64,000 bases of DNA from Anopheles merus (Eukaryota > Arthropoda > Insecta > Diptera > Culicidae): positions 3,790,273 through 3,854,272 of the forward strand of contig NC_054083.1 in the NCBI RefSeq assembly GCF_017562075.2, read 5' to 3'. A program made the translations under genes and the position numbers. Of the stretch, positions 38,092 through 48,089 are shown one piece after another. Under the pieces are notes generated by a model. It saw nothing but the letters and a program-made list of their open reading frames with translations. It had not been told where the DNA came from and made no database searches. The stretch's first letter is position 1. The number at the start of each line of letters is the position of its first letter.

Positions 38092-38293
38092 ATCGGATGT
38101 AACTTCATTTCCCTCTCGCCTTGTTTCTATCTCCCCCTGTTTATCTTCTGTTGTCGGTGTTATCCTCCTGTCTAACGCCACCTGGTGCTCGGTTTGATAA
38201 CCAGCCCGGATTATCGCGAATGGACAAGTGACAACCGATCTTTATAAACAAACATTTTATATGCTGACAAACCGCATGGCAAACGTGCCAACA
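37821..38293 (-). repeat. BEL 3' LTR
   Basis: Identical to the other LTR except at 38261. It contains a TTTAGAATTCACTAAACAA tandem pair (37826 and 37846) and a CT-rich tract. A purine run GGGGTGGAG on the minus strand directly precedes it (38294-38302), fitting a polypurine tract. Confidence 0.95.
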
Positions 38294-38394
38294 CTCCACC
38301 CCGTCAATCCTTTATGCTTTCAAGGATTTACTAAATAAATAGCGCGTTTGCTCAGTGACGATAAAGATGAAGTGTTTGAAGGGTGGTAACTTTC

Positions 38395-41300
38395 CTATAC
38401 TGTATCGCAATCGCACTCAACATCAAGAACAGCGATTTTAACTACTGGTCTTTTTAGTGACTTGCCGTTTGCCGTCCGCACTACCACCTGCCTTATTCTG
38501 CCGTCTTTACCGGCTATCGTCTCCTCAACCTTCGCCCTCAACCAATTCTTCCGCGGACCCTCAGCGATGAATACAAGATCGCCAACATTCAACCGACGCG
38601 TATCTTCGTGCCATTTGGACCTAGTGTTCAGGGCTGGCAAATACTCCTTCAACCAACGGTCCCACATCGCATCGGCTAAAGCTGTAGATCGTTTGTAGCT
38701 GCTTCTTAGTGTTTCTGCTAAATCTACGTTGGGACGCAGCTGCTCCTTGGTTCCGCACGAACTCCCTAACAGAAAGTGGTTGGGTGTAAGCGCTTCTGCA
38801 TTTGACGAGCTTTGCGGCATATAGGTAAGCGGTCGGGAGTTGATCAGACTTTCTGAATCGGCTAATGCGGTTAGGAGTATCTCGTCGTTCAGTTTCCTAC
38901 CGTCATCCAGTGCTAGCATAGCTTCCTTAACACTTCGCACCATCCGTTCCCATGCGCCTCCCATATGGGGTGCCGAAGGGGGATTAAATATCCATCTCGT
39001 CTGAACACCGGTGAATGTTTCGGCACAAGAGTAGTTGATGTCCGCCAGTTGTTTCGTGAGTTCATTATTGGCTCCAACGAAATTGGTCCCGTTGTCGGAA
39101 AATATCTCGCTGGGAGCTCCGCGTCTGCTAACGAAACGTCTTATCGCCATAATGCAGGCTTCAGTAGAAAGGCTGTGCGCTACTTCTAAATGCACCGCTC
39201 TCGTCACTAAACAGGTGAATACTGCAATGTAACGCTTTTCTTTGCGCCTCGAATTAACCACCTCGATCGGCCCTAAATAATCTACTCCCACTTTACAAAA
39301 CGGACGTACATATGGAGTAAGCCTTGCTTCTGGCAACGGTGCCATTCGTGGCTGTAATGGTTGCGTCTTCTTGATTTTGCATCGTTGACAGTTTTTGGCG
39401 ATTCTGGCCACGCTGGATCGCAGGTGTTTTAGGTAGAAACGTTGCCGTACTTCGTTTACCACAGTCTCGTTGTTAGCGTGACCAAAGCGTTGATGATACT
39501 CCCTCAAAATAAGTGTTGTAACGTAGTGTGTTTTCGGTAGAATGATGGGGTATCTTGTATCGAAGGGAATGTGATGAGCTTTGGCTGTGCGCCCATCGAT
39601 TCGCAGGATCCCAAACTCATCTAAAAAGGGGGTTAAGCCATAAAGCGTACTATTGCGTGGTACTTGAGGTGCGGTTTCATTCTGAGTGGTGCGTGGGGCG
39701 TGAGTCGAGTTGGACTTAGCTAACACCTGAACTTCTTTCTCAAAAGCATCCATCTGTGCGTTTTGCAGCAGAAATCGTTCGGCTTTCTGGTATTCTTCGC
39801 TGGTTAGGGGTGTATGTTCTGCTGCTATTTTTTGTTTGATACTGCCGATTTGCCTTTTGGTGGCTTTGAGGGATTGTATTGGCAGACCTTTTGCTTTACG
39901 CCGACAATTGGAAACGAAACGCCAAAGATTTGCGACAGTTCGCACTAAAACTTTCCAACTGGAAATTCTGAATGCATCTACTACTAGCTCTCTATGGGGT
40001 GACGCTGGGCTTGAATGCACTGAGATGTAGCATGTTTTCCGTTCCTGGTTTGTAGCTTCAATCGGTTTTTGCGCAGGCCAGTTGTTCTCATTCAGATACA
40101 GAAACGCAGGCCCGTTCAGCCATCTGCCTTGTGGATCGATCATAGTATCCTTCCCCCACTTTGTTAAACAATCGGCAGGGTTTTCTTTAGTAGGGACGTG
40201 TCTCCATTCCTTTGAGTCTGATAGTGACAATATTTCGCCTACTCGACATGCTACAAACTGCTTTAGCTCATGGGTAGGTGTTCTGATCCACGAAAGCACT
40301 ACTTCAGAATCTGTGTGGAAGTACGTGGCTTTAATTTCCAGGTCGTGGCTGTCGCATACCATGCGTTTTAGTCTTGCGCCCAGTAGCGCTGCCTGTAATT
40401 CTAGCTTGGGGATCGTCAGGTGTTGTAAGGGGGCTACTTTACTTCGTGCCATAACCAGCGCACAACGTATACCGCTAGGAGTCTCTTTTCTAAAGTAGGC
40501 CGCACAGCCGTACCCCAACTCACTAGCGTCGGTAAAAATGTGCAATTGTAGGGGAGCATGTGTGTTTGACGCGTTCACTCCAAAGTAGCATCGCGGGATT
40601 CTTAGGGAATGGATACTGGGAAGTAGTGCCGTCCATCGTTTAAACTTGTTATACTGTGTTTCATTTAGTTCATCATCCCATTTTAGGTTATCACGCCAGA
40701 GATCTTGCATCATCATTCTGCCATGGATGAGCACTGGCGCCACAAGTCCCAATGGGTCAAACAGACTCATGATGATTCGCAGAACTATGCGCTTAGTAGG
40801 CTTCTTGGTGCCATCAATGTATGGTTTCAGCTCTTCATGCCAGTTTGCAGAAAATTTGAATGAGTCTGATACGGGGTCCCATATTATTCCAAGCACGCGT
40901 GGGTGCTTACCCTCTTGACCGAAGTTTATAAACAGATCACGATCGCTCGTTGATTCTTCCAGACCTTCGAGGACAGCATTGTTGTTGCTCACCCAGTTTC
41001 TCATATTGAATCCAGCCTGCGCATGAATGTGCCGTACTTGTTTTGCCCTATTAATTGCCTCTTCCAACGTGTCGCAACTATCGAAGTAGTCGTCCATGTA
41101 TGTGCTTTGTTTGATAGCGGCTGCCGCTTCTGGATATATGTTGGCATGTTCTTCCGCATTTCGGTGCATTATATACTGGGCTGAGCATGGAGAACAAGAA
41201 GCTCCAAATGTTGCGACATCCATGATGTAGGTTTGTGGTTCATGGTTTGGATCGAAACGAAAGAGGAATCTTTGTGAGTGCTTGTCCTCTTCTCTTATAC

Positions 41301-44274
41301 GGATTTGGTGGAACATTTTCTCAATGTCTCCCCCAAATGCCACCAGGCGTTGGCGGAATTTGCAAAGAACGGTGGGCAGCTGCACTAACAGGTCGGGCCC
41401 TTTCAACAGCTCCGAGTTCAACGATACTCCTCTTACTTTGGCTGCTGCATCCCACACTAAACGCTTTTTATCTGGTTTTCGGGGATGCCCAACTACATTG
41501 AGCGGTAAGTACCAGACCCTTTTTTGTTCGACCGAGTTCAACTCAGACTCCTCTGCCCTATGTGCGAAACCCTTTTCAACATACAATCGTATCTGATTAT
41601 GTACGTTTTCTTTCAGGTCTGGGTCCTTTTCTAACTTTCTCTCGAGGGATCGAAGCCTTGCCATCGCCATCGGTTTACTGTCTGGAAAACGGAAATCATC
41701 GCTTTTCCACAACAAGCCCGTAGTGTAACGGCCATTGCACTTAGTTGTAGTGGTTTCTAATATTATTTTTGCCCTACGCACATCTTCAGGTTCTGACAGG
41801 AACTTGTTAAAGGAACACACAGCACTTTCCTCTAACGCAAAGTACTGCCGCATGGTCTCGTTCAGTTCTTGATCATTGTTTTCTTTGTTGCTGGAGGATC
41901 GGTGGCTATCCTCAATCAGATGGGTGTTGTGGTAATGAGCGCTTTGACATCTCTCCTTATTACTTGCATTTATCGTTCCATAAATGGCCCACCCTAGCGC
42001 ACTGCGAACGGCGATCGGCTCTCCAGGCTGCCCCGAACGTGTTTCCAGCGGTTTTAGCAATTCTACGTCTGCTAACCCGATGAGCACTTGTGGAACGGGG
42101 TGGTCGACGGTGAGAAGTGGAATGTCCTGCAAGTAGTAAAGGTTTCTTATCAGATGTTTTAAATTTGGGTTTTGTGGTGGAAGACTTAGCTTGTTGATAG
42201 TGTGAGCGGCCGCTATTGAATAGCGCCGCTCACCCCCTTTTGCCGAGATCTGCAGACTGACGCGACGAGAAGTAGCTTCATTCCTTTTGACGTCGGAAGT
42301 CCAATGAAGCTCTAGCGGATCCGGATCCCCTTTCAGCCCAAGTTGTTCCGCTAACGCTGCTTCCACCAGTGTGAGAGACGATCCTTCATCCAGGAACGCC
42401 AAGGTTTCGACGGTTACTGTGCCGTTGTATACTGAAACAGGCACAATCCGGAATAAGGTATCAGACGGCTTCTCCTTCATCTGATGGACTCTGCAGTCAG
42501 CTACCGTGGGTGTGGAATCTGGTGGACCCTCGTGAAGTAGCGTGTGGTGTCGTTCTCGACAACCCGAAACTTGGCAGACGTATCTGGATCTGCATAGATT
42601 GGACGCATGCATTCCCAAACATACATAGCACAGTTTGAATTTCCTCACGGTAGCTTGTCGTGCTTCAAGGCTCATGCGTTTAAAGCTATCGCAGTGTTTA
42701 ACGCGATGTGCTGGATCGTGGCAGACTAGACATTCACCTGTCCCATAGGAAACTCTCTCTGGACATTGTGGTTGGTTTCTAGCACTTGAGGTGAAGCTTG
42801 AAGGACTGGTATTCCTGTCTTGTTCGATGCTGTTGGTTGCTGGTGCATGTAGGAAGACGTGCGAACGGTCATGATTCCTTGCAGGCCTTGACGTGCTGGA
42901 TTTAGGAGGAATGTACTTAGTTACATCGCTAGCCTTTTCTACCAGGTCTTCCATGAATAGGCCAAATTCATATAGCGTAGGCTCTATTTGGCGTTTGGCT
43001 TGGATTGCTCGTTTGTATGTGGCCCAATCCAACTGCCTTGACGCTGGTAGCTTATCGACAAGCTCTTCCAGCAACTCGTGATTAGCTAAGTAGTGCTTTC
43101 GGTCATCGGAACTAAGCTGGCTGCATAAGTGTTGAACAGCCAACCCAAATGTAATTAAGTCGTCCAAGCGTTCGGGTCTAGGTGGATGCACTTGTCGGAT
43201 TTTCTGCACCATATCCGTAACCACGAGGGATGGTTTGCCAAACAGACGCTGGAGGGTTTTAATTACTAACGGCACGGATGAAGGTGAATCCAACCAGCCT
43301 TCAACCACATCCCGTGCTGCGCCAAACAAACACTCTTCCAGTCTAGCTAGATTTTCCACGTTTGAAAATCCACATGCTGCTGTTGACTCCACGTAGCTAT
43401 TATAAAATCGTGGCCAGTCCCTAGGCGTTCCGCTAAACGCAGGTAATTTTCGTGGCCATGCTTGTCTGGCTGCAATCTGATCTGCAGTTGGTCTCAGACA
43501 GTTCACTGTCCTCTCTCTGTGCAACTTGTCTCTCACCATATCACTGTACCTTTCTTGGTTACTCGTCGAAGGTGTAAGGTGTTCCTGCATAGTTGCTTGG
43601 GGCTCCCAGCTGCTAGCGGCATGTGGTAAGTACGCATTTTGCTTTTGCACCCAATTCGCGGTCTTCATCTCACCTCTAACGACCGATGAGATTTCAGAGG
43701 CACTTTTTCCATCGCTCCGATTGGACCGTTTCTCGAGTTCGTCCATTCTACGCTGCAAGTCCATCTGCAGCTTCAAATGGTCGGCCATCATCTTTTCCTT
43801 TTCCGCGAGGAGACGCTTCACCGTTTCATTTTGCTCGGTCAGAAGCTTCATCAACGTGCATTTGGATGAACTTCTCGACATTTCACTAACTGCGTGGCGC
43901 GATCCACGTTCTGGTGCTCGTTGCTCGGATTCTCGCCCGGTCGCTTCCTGCTGCTCGGTGTGGATTGGCTTCCTTGTCGGCTCCTGATCGCCATCGCCAT
44001 GGGCTGCTTTGGTTTCTTCTTGATGAACCAAATCGCAGCTAGCTTGAGGCTTACTGCCGGGCACCATTTTACTTTCACCTTCAGCATGATACTCGTCGAC
44101 CTTTTCCGCGGCTTTGCACTTTTCACATGACCACTTTTCGTTTTTTACGCTCCACGAAACATTTGCACAGTCGAAATGGCTCCATCCGTTGCACTTATCG
44201 CACTGCACCATATTCGACGCACTATTCTTGCGATCGCATGCAATGCAATCGTGTCCTTTCGCGGCTTTCGGCAT
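38395..44274 (-). CDS. BEL/Pao Gag-Pol polyprotein
   Basis: About 1,959 residues from the ATG at 44274, the first after the LTR. The same frame is open upstream to an ATG at 44421 inside the LTR. Order from the N-terminus: PHD-like zinc finger (CIACDRK..QCDKCNGWSHFDC..WSCEKC); coiled coil at about residues 140-190; gag domain (RKLPAFSGTPRDWPRFYNSY); CX2CX4HX4C knuckle (CLVCHDPAHRVKHC) and further Cys/His pairs. Then come an aspartic protease with AFLDEGSS, RT with YMDDYFDS, and RNase H with IFTDASELGYG and TDSEVVLSW. Integrase has an HH-CC finger and a D-D-E core (VDYLGPIE, SDNGTNF, GGAWERM), followed by a C-terminal DUF5641-like part (NVGDLVFI). All catalytic motifs look whole. DEG in place of DTG or DSG in protease is usual in BEL. 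Confidence 0.96.
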   Translation of the reverse strand: MPKAAKGHDCIACDRKNSASNMVQCDKCNGWSHFDCANVSWSVKNEKWSCEKCKAAEKVDEYHAEGESKMVPGSKPQASCDLVHQEETKAAHGDGDQEPTRKPIHTEQQEATGRESEQRAPERGSRHAVSEMSRSSSKCTLMKLLTEQNETVKRLLAEKEKMMADHLKLQMDLQRRMDELEKRSNRSDGKSASEISSVVRGEMKTANWVQKQNAYLPHAASSWEPQATMQEHLTPSTSNQERYSDMVRDKLHRERTVNCLRPTADQIAARQAWPRKLPAFSGTPRDWPRFYNSYVESTAACGFSNVENLARLEECLFGAARDVVEGWLDSPSSVPLVIKTLQRLFGKPSLVVTDMVQKIRQVHPPRPERLDDLITFGLAVQHLCSQLSSDDRKHYLANHELLEELVDKLPASRQLDWATYKRAIQAKRQIEPTLYEFGLFMEDLVEKASDVTKYIPPKSSTSRPARNHDRSHVFLHAPATNSIEQDRNTSPSSFTSSARNQPQCPERVSYGTGECLVCHDPAHRVKHCDSFKRMSLEARQATVRKFKLCYVCLGMHASNLCRSRYVCQVSGCRERHHTLLHEGPPDSTPTVADCRVHQMKEKPSDTLFRIVPVSVYNGTVTVETLAFLDEGSSLTLVEAALAEQLGLKGDPDPLELHWTSDVKRNEATSRRVSLQISAKGGERRYSIAAAHTINKLSLPPQNPNLKHLIRNLYYLQDIPLLTVDHPVPQVLIGLADVELLKPLETRSGQPGEPIAVRSALGWAIYGTINASNKERCQSAHYHNTHLIEDSHRSSSNKENNDQELNETMRQYFALEESAVCSFNKFLSEPEDVRRAKIILETTTTKCNGRYTTGLLWKSDDFRFPDSKPMAMARLRSLERKLEKDPDLKENVHNQIRLYVEKGFAHRAEESELNSVEQKRVWYLPLNVVGHPRKPDKKRLVWDAAAKVRGVSLNSELLKGPDLLVQLPTVLCKFRQRLVAFGGDIEKMFHQIRIREEDKHSQRFLFRFDPNHEPQTYIMDVATFGASCSPCSAQYIMHRNAEEHANIYPEAAAAIKQSTYMDDYFDSCDTLEEAINRAKQVRHIHAQAGFNMRNWVSNNNAVLEGLEESTSDRDLFINFGQEGKHPRVLGIIWDPVSDSFKFSANWHEELKPYIDGTKKPTKRIVLRIIMSLFDPLGLVAPVLIHGRMMMQDLWRDNLKWDDELNETQYNKFKRWTALLPSIHSLRIPRCYFGVNASNTHAPLQLHIFTDASELGYGCAAYFRKETPSGIRCALVMARSKVAPLQHLTIPKLELQAALLGARLKRMVCDSHDLEIKATYFHTDSEVVLSWIRTPTHELKQFVACRVGEILSLSDSKEWRHVPTKENPADCLTKWGKDTMIDPQGRWLNGPAFLYLNENNWPAQKPIEATNQERKTCYISVHSSPASPHRELVVDAFRISSWKVLVRTVANLWRFVSNCRRKAKGLPIQSLKATKRQIGSIKQKIAAEHTPLTSEEYQKAERFLLQNAQMDAFEKEVQVLAKSNSTHAPRTTQNETAPQVPRNSTLYGLTPFLDEFGILRIDGRTAKAHHIPFDTRYPIILPKTHYVTTLILREYHQRFGHANNETVVNEVRQRFYLKHLRSSVARIAKNCQRCKIKKTQPLQPRMAPLPEARLTPYVRPFCKVGVDYLGPIEVVNSRRKEKRYIAVFTCLVTRAVHLEVAHSLSTEACIMAIRRFVSRRGAPSEIFSDNGTNFVGANNELTKQLADINYSCAETFTGVQTRWIFNPPSAPHMGGAWERMVRSVKEAMLALDDGRKLNDEILLTALADSESLINSRPLTYMPQSSSNAEALTPNHFLLGSSCGTKEQLRPNVDLAETLRSSYKRSTALADAMWDRWLKEYLPALNTRSKWHEDTRRLNVGDLVFIAEGPRKNWLRAKVEETIAGKDGRIRQVVVRTANGKSLKRPVVKIAVLDVECDCDTV

Positions 44275-44337
44275 CTTGCACAATGTAGATTTGCAAACGG
44301 ATCGAATATTCTTTGAATGCTGACTATTTTTAAAATT

Positions 44338-44575
44338 TGTTGCTTTAGAATTCACTAAACAAGTTTTAGAATTCACTAAACAATTAATTTTATTTCCGGG
44401 TTTTTGTAACGGCGATTTCACAAGCGAATAATGGTTTTCGAGTGTAGGCGCGGTTTAAAAATAGTCCGGTCTCTCAGCTGATCGTTTGCGTACTGCCCTT
44501 TTTTTGCGTACCGAGATAGCATGACCCTTGGTGACCCCTGTTCTCGACCGTGACCTAGTTTCTAATTTCTTGTAT

Positions 44576-44608
<33 letters not shown>

Positions 44609-44810
44609 ATCGGATGTAACTTCATTTCCCTCTCGCCTTGTTTCTATCTCCCCCTGTTTATCTTCTGTTGTCGGTGTTATCCTCCTGTCTAACGCCACCT
44701 GGTGCTCGGTTTGATAACCAGCCCGGATTATCGCGAATGGACAAGTGACAACCGATCTTTATAAACAAACATTTTATGTGCTGACAAACCGCATGGCAAA
44801 CGTGCCAACA
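44338..44810 (-). repeat. BEL 5' LTR
   Basis: Upstream LTR in the direction of transcription. A TTATAAAG TATA-like box lies on the minus strand about 50 bp from its outer end. No convincing tRNA primer-binding site was identified in the 25 bp after its inner end. Confidence 0.95.
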
Positions 44811-45447
44811 GTATGAGAAAATTAACACACATATTAGGAAGCAGAAATCGCGTCCACTGACTTCGCAATGGCAAACAATGACGCCAAAACTCAATGCGTT
44901 CATATTAGGTGAATTTCGGTAGAATTTCGACATGACACCCTAGTCCGCAAACTGGTACAACGAATTTTTCAGGGCCAATATGATGCAAAAGCTCTACTCT
45001 GACAATTTTGTCGCGAAAACTTAAGGTGCCTACAGGCATGTCTTCGTCTATCATGGCGAAAATTCCGGATAACTGATGAAAGGCAACTCCCCAAGTCTTA
45101 GAAAGGTTAAAGAAAGCTTTAAAAAATTTCCTTTCAAATTATGTACATGTTAAGAAATTGTCTCTCTAAGTTTTTTTCCACATCCAGCCGAAAAAAAGGC
45201 ATTTTTTCTTGTAAACGTTACGGGGATATTGATCACGAGTTCGAACATACTGAACGATCATTCCATAGTACTTTAATCAAAGTTGAAAGAATACGATGGT
45301 ATAAAATGTTATTCTAAAAGATATTCAGTAATTTGTATACGAATAGTTTCTTCACATCTTTCAAAATCAGTCAAAACCTTTCGCGGGCCGGATTGAATGT
45401 TGCGGCGGGCCGCATTTGGCCCGCGGGCCGGATTTTGCCGAACGCTG

Positions 45448-45463
45448 ATCTAGGGGACCGCCA
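45448..45463. mobile_element. Tigger/pogo-like element, right end
   Basis: ATCTAGGGGACCGCC continues the element broken at 37056 and is the inverse of GGCGGTCTCCTAGG at its left end. The last bases (expected TG before TA) are altered. Confidence 0.7.
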
Positions 45464-46054
45464 AATGTACTCTTTCTGGCCTATTATTTTACTCGAATGA
45501 CATTTGATTCCGTCGGAAGCACTCGAGTCGAGCGGGAGAAAAAATTGTATCCCGTCAAACATTGCGAGGGTTGCATGTGGTATCATCTGTTCGAAATATT
45601 AAGATATTTAAAAAAAAATTATTCATAAATTATTTTTTTGCTGTGTTATTTGTCGAAAAGATCAATTTTCCAATTTTGGGGTCCTTTCCGTTTTAAGTTC
45701 GTAGGCTGAAATTTCAGCCCGTCAGCTGTTTGCATTGTATAGCAGTTTTCGAGCAGATATCTAAGTAGGTATAATATACAGGTGAGCTTATCCCAAGGTG
45801 TATGAATTTAGAAGGCTGATTTTTATCGCTTCTGCATCTGAATTAAGATTTTAAGAGAGTTTTGTGTATTTGTCAAGCCAAAAAATTTCACCTGTCCTAT
45901 TAAAAACATCTCAAATTAGGTTATAAAATAACATGCTAAGAGCACCTGGACTACATACACTTCGATTCCAGATTCCACCACGTGATTTCTTTAATGCACC
46001 TTGGGGTAAATGTAAACAATACCGTGTTTTCGAGCAGGTACTCGAATCTAATTC

Positions 46055-46192
46055 TAGCTTTGATGCTAGAATAATCTAGACTAAAAATTTCTGGCTAGTT
46101 TTTTGTGTGGTTTTGTATGGAGTGTTTACGTGATTTAAGCCTCCAACTGTCAAACTCCATACAAAAAACTAACTAGAATCGTGAAGGGCCCT
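46055..46192 (+). mobile_element. MITE, GTTTTTTGTATGGAG type, copy 1
   Basis: Inverted halves around GGCTAGTTTTTTGTGTGG and its near complement ACAAAAAACTAACTAG. Ends in GTGAAGGGCCC. An inverse copy is at 55095-55228. Confidence 0.75.
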
Positions 46193-46202
46193 TTTTTTGG
46201 AT

Positions 46203-46480
46203 TTTTACAAAATAAAGTCTCAACATTTATGTGTTTAGTAAGCTATAATTTGAAATGTTATACCTGCTCTCGGGGTGCTATAGTTATAGCTGTTAAAATT
46301 AGCGGTGAAAAAACTGCCAAGGCTCGCAAGCTCTTTAATGCGAGGGTTCTGGGGCTGTGAACTTGTATGGCGTGCGAGCCATCGCACGCCCTCGCAAATA
46401 GCTGTCAATTGCATGGCGGGGTGCATTGCAAATTATAGCTTACTAAACACCTAAATTTCGAGATTTAATTTTGTAAAAAT
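46203..46480. repeat. Long hairpin, arms of about 57 bp
   Basis: Arms 46203-46258 and 46424-46480 pair with few mismatches (GTGTTTAGTAAGCTATAATT and its complement). A GC-rich loop carries GCGTGCGAGCCATCGCACGC, itself a small stem. Confidence 0.8.
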
Positions 46481-46759
46481 TGGAAAAGTTCAAAACAAAG
46501 CAAAAAAAATCATGAATAAAAAATAAATATTTTTTAAAATATCTTAATATTTCGAGAAGATGATACCACTTGCAACCCTCGCAATATTTGACGGGCAGCA
46601 AAAACGATACGAAAATGAATATAATAAACGTGCGAGTGAATCTTCTCGAATGCCGAACGTAATAAAAAAGGGCCTGTATGTCACTCTTGCCGGTCTGCTC
46701 ACGATAAAGCACGTCGTCGTGGCATGGCCCGGCTTAAAATTATTCTTCAGAATGTTTGG

Positions 46760-48085
46760 TCTTTGGCTCTAAAAACCTTGTCCAAATCTGTCCTGAGGTT
46801 AAATTCTTGTTAAATAATTGGTGTCTACATTTTCTACATTTCTGTTTCTTTTTTTCCACGCTTTTTACTGTGATAAATTATAATTATTCCTTTCCTAATA
46901 TAGGGTAATTGTACCTGTATTGGGCAGGTTGATGCAGTAGCTTCACAAAAACTGCTCGTAAACAGTTTTTATTATTTTTCATGAGAATGACGTTATTTTG
47001 AACGATAAACTATCGTATTATGTTGTGCTAGTTTTTATTGGCAGATTTTATTGTATTTTTCAGAGTCATTCATGAAAATGCAATCACAGTTTTTTCTACT
47101 TTCGGCAGTTTGTTCCTAATTTCGGCAGGCTGTGCTCCTATTTTCGGCAACTTGATTACAGGTCGGAAAATGCTTTAATCAATGCCAATAGGTAGAAAAT
47201 AATGTGTTAAATAGTTTAACATTCTTACTTTCCAACGGTTTGTGTCGAAAAGTACTTAAATTACAGTAACAATTCAATTGAATACTTTTTAGTTGGTATG
47301 CTTTTTAGTAGAACACTCAATAGTGTGCTGACAGTTCAATTAAAAAGCATGCATGTGTATGGAAAAATTGATTTTTGAAAAATTCACAAAAAATCTCATG
47401 ACTTGCCGAAAAAAAATGATCAAAATCACTTGCCGAGAAAAAATGACATCCTGAAGAATAGTTGTTAAAATGGTCGTCGTGACATGAACAGTTAACAACT
47501 ATTCTTCAGGATGTTTGGTCCCAGGCTCTAAAGACCTGTTTCTTTATAATCTGGTTACTCACTACGGAATGTAAAACAAGTAATTATCAATATAGGAAAA
47601 TAATTGTGACATTTAATGAAAGATAATTTATTGAAATCTACAGAATGCTTGTTGCCTGGCTGCAGCCTCCAACCCATTACATGATTTTGACATCAAATGA
47701 GAGATAATTTATTGATGTTTTATTGAAAAATATAAAAGAAATAATGAAATGTTCATGAAAAGATGAATGTAACGTCTTATTCTTGGATGCATATCATCAG
47801 ATTCCGCACAACCGATATATCGTATTATCTGATTTTTTTTCTTCAGTAATATGCAATTTGTAAAGGTATTTGAGAAGTGTTTTCGGTTGTTTTTATTTTT
47901 TGTTGAACTATTGCCAAATATTTTACTTTAGGCCAAAATTCAGGGCAGCTATAATGCTGTATTTTCTCCCGGAACCCCTTTCCGGGCTGATCCCTTTGGC
48001 ATTTCTTTTTCTAAGAGGAATGGTCAGGCAATGGTTATCAAAATGGCCATGTCTAAGTATGATGGTCCGCTTCGATAAATAATAC
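46760..48085. other. Repeat-derived DNA, no gene seen
   Basis: TTTCGGCAG-type motifs repeat at 47098-47150. CAACTATTGAA-type MITE sequence lies at 47270-47400. TTCTTCAGRATGTTTGGTC recurs at 46746 and 47503. Confidence 0.5.
47447..47513. repeat. 22-bp perfect hairpin
   Basis: CATCCTGAAGAATAGTTGTTAA (stem 47447-47468) pairs without mismatch with 47492-47513 around a 23-nt loop. The size is miRNA-precursor-like, but perfect pairing and repeat context favour a MITE or insertion scar. Confidence 0.75.
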
Positions 48086-48089
48086 CTCC

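Larger units (their letters stand above)
37821..44810 (-). mobile_element. BEL/Pao LTR retrotransposon, intact and young
   Basis: A 6,990-bp element. The two 473-bp LTRs begin TG and end CA and differ by eye at one position only (38261 A, 44778 G). A perfect 5-bp target duplication GTATG lies at 37816-37820 and 44811-44815. A single uninterrupted gag-pol frame runs on the minus strand. Near-identical LTRs and the open frame imply very recent insertion, and possibly current activity. Confidence 0.97.
37057..45447. mobile_element. hAT element copy 3, split by BEL
   Basis: CAGCGGTCGGCGAACTTTTG (37057) and GATTTTGCCGAACGCTG (to 45447) are the two termini. A perfect 8-bp duplication ATCTAGGG lies at 37049-37056 and 45448-45455. 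Removing the BEL element and one GTATG leaves about 1.4 kb of noncoding hAT DNA, so this is a nonautonomous derivative. The left end matches 12765 onward and the right end matches 14925-15192. Confidence 0.93.
45545..46600. mobile_element. Foldback element with nested insertions
   Basis: 45545-45650 is the inverse of 46494-46597 (GTCAAAcATTGCGAGGGTTG, AAATATTAAGATATTT). Between them lie a smaller hairpin (46203-46480) and a separate MITE (46055-46192). It is noncoding. Confidence 0.7.

Noticed and set aside
38462..44323. Plus-strand open frames within the BEL element
   Set aside because: Antisense shadows of the long gag-pol frame, with no domains of their own.
37821..44810. BEL LTRs as a segmental duplication
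   Set aside because: TG..CA ends, a 5-bp target duplication, a polypurine tract and a gag-pol frame between them identify LTRs.
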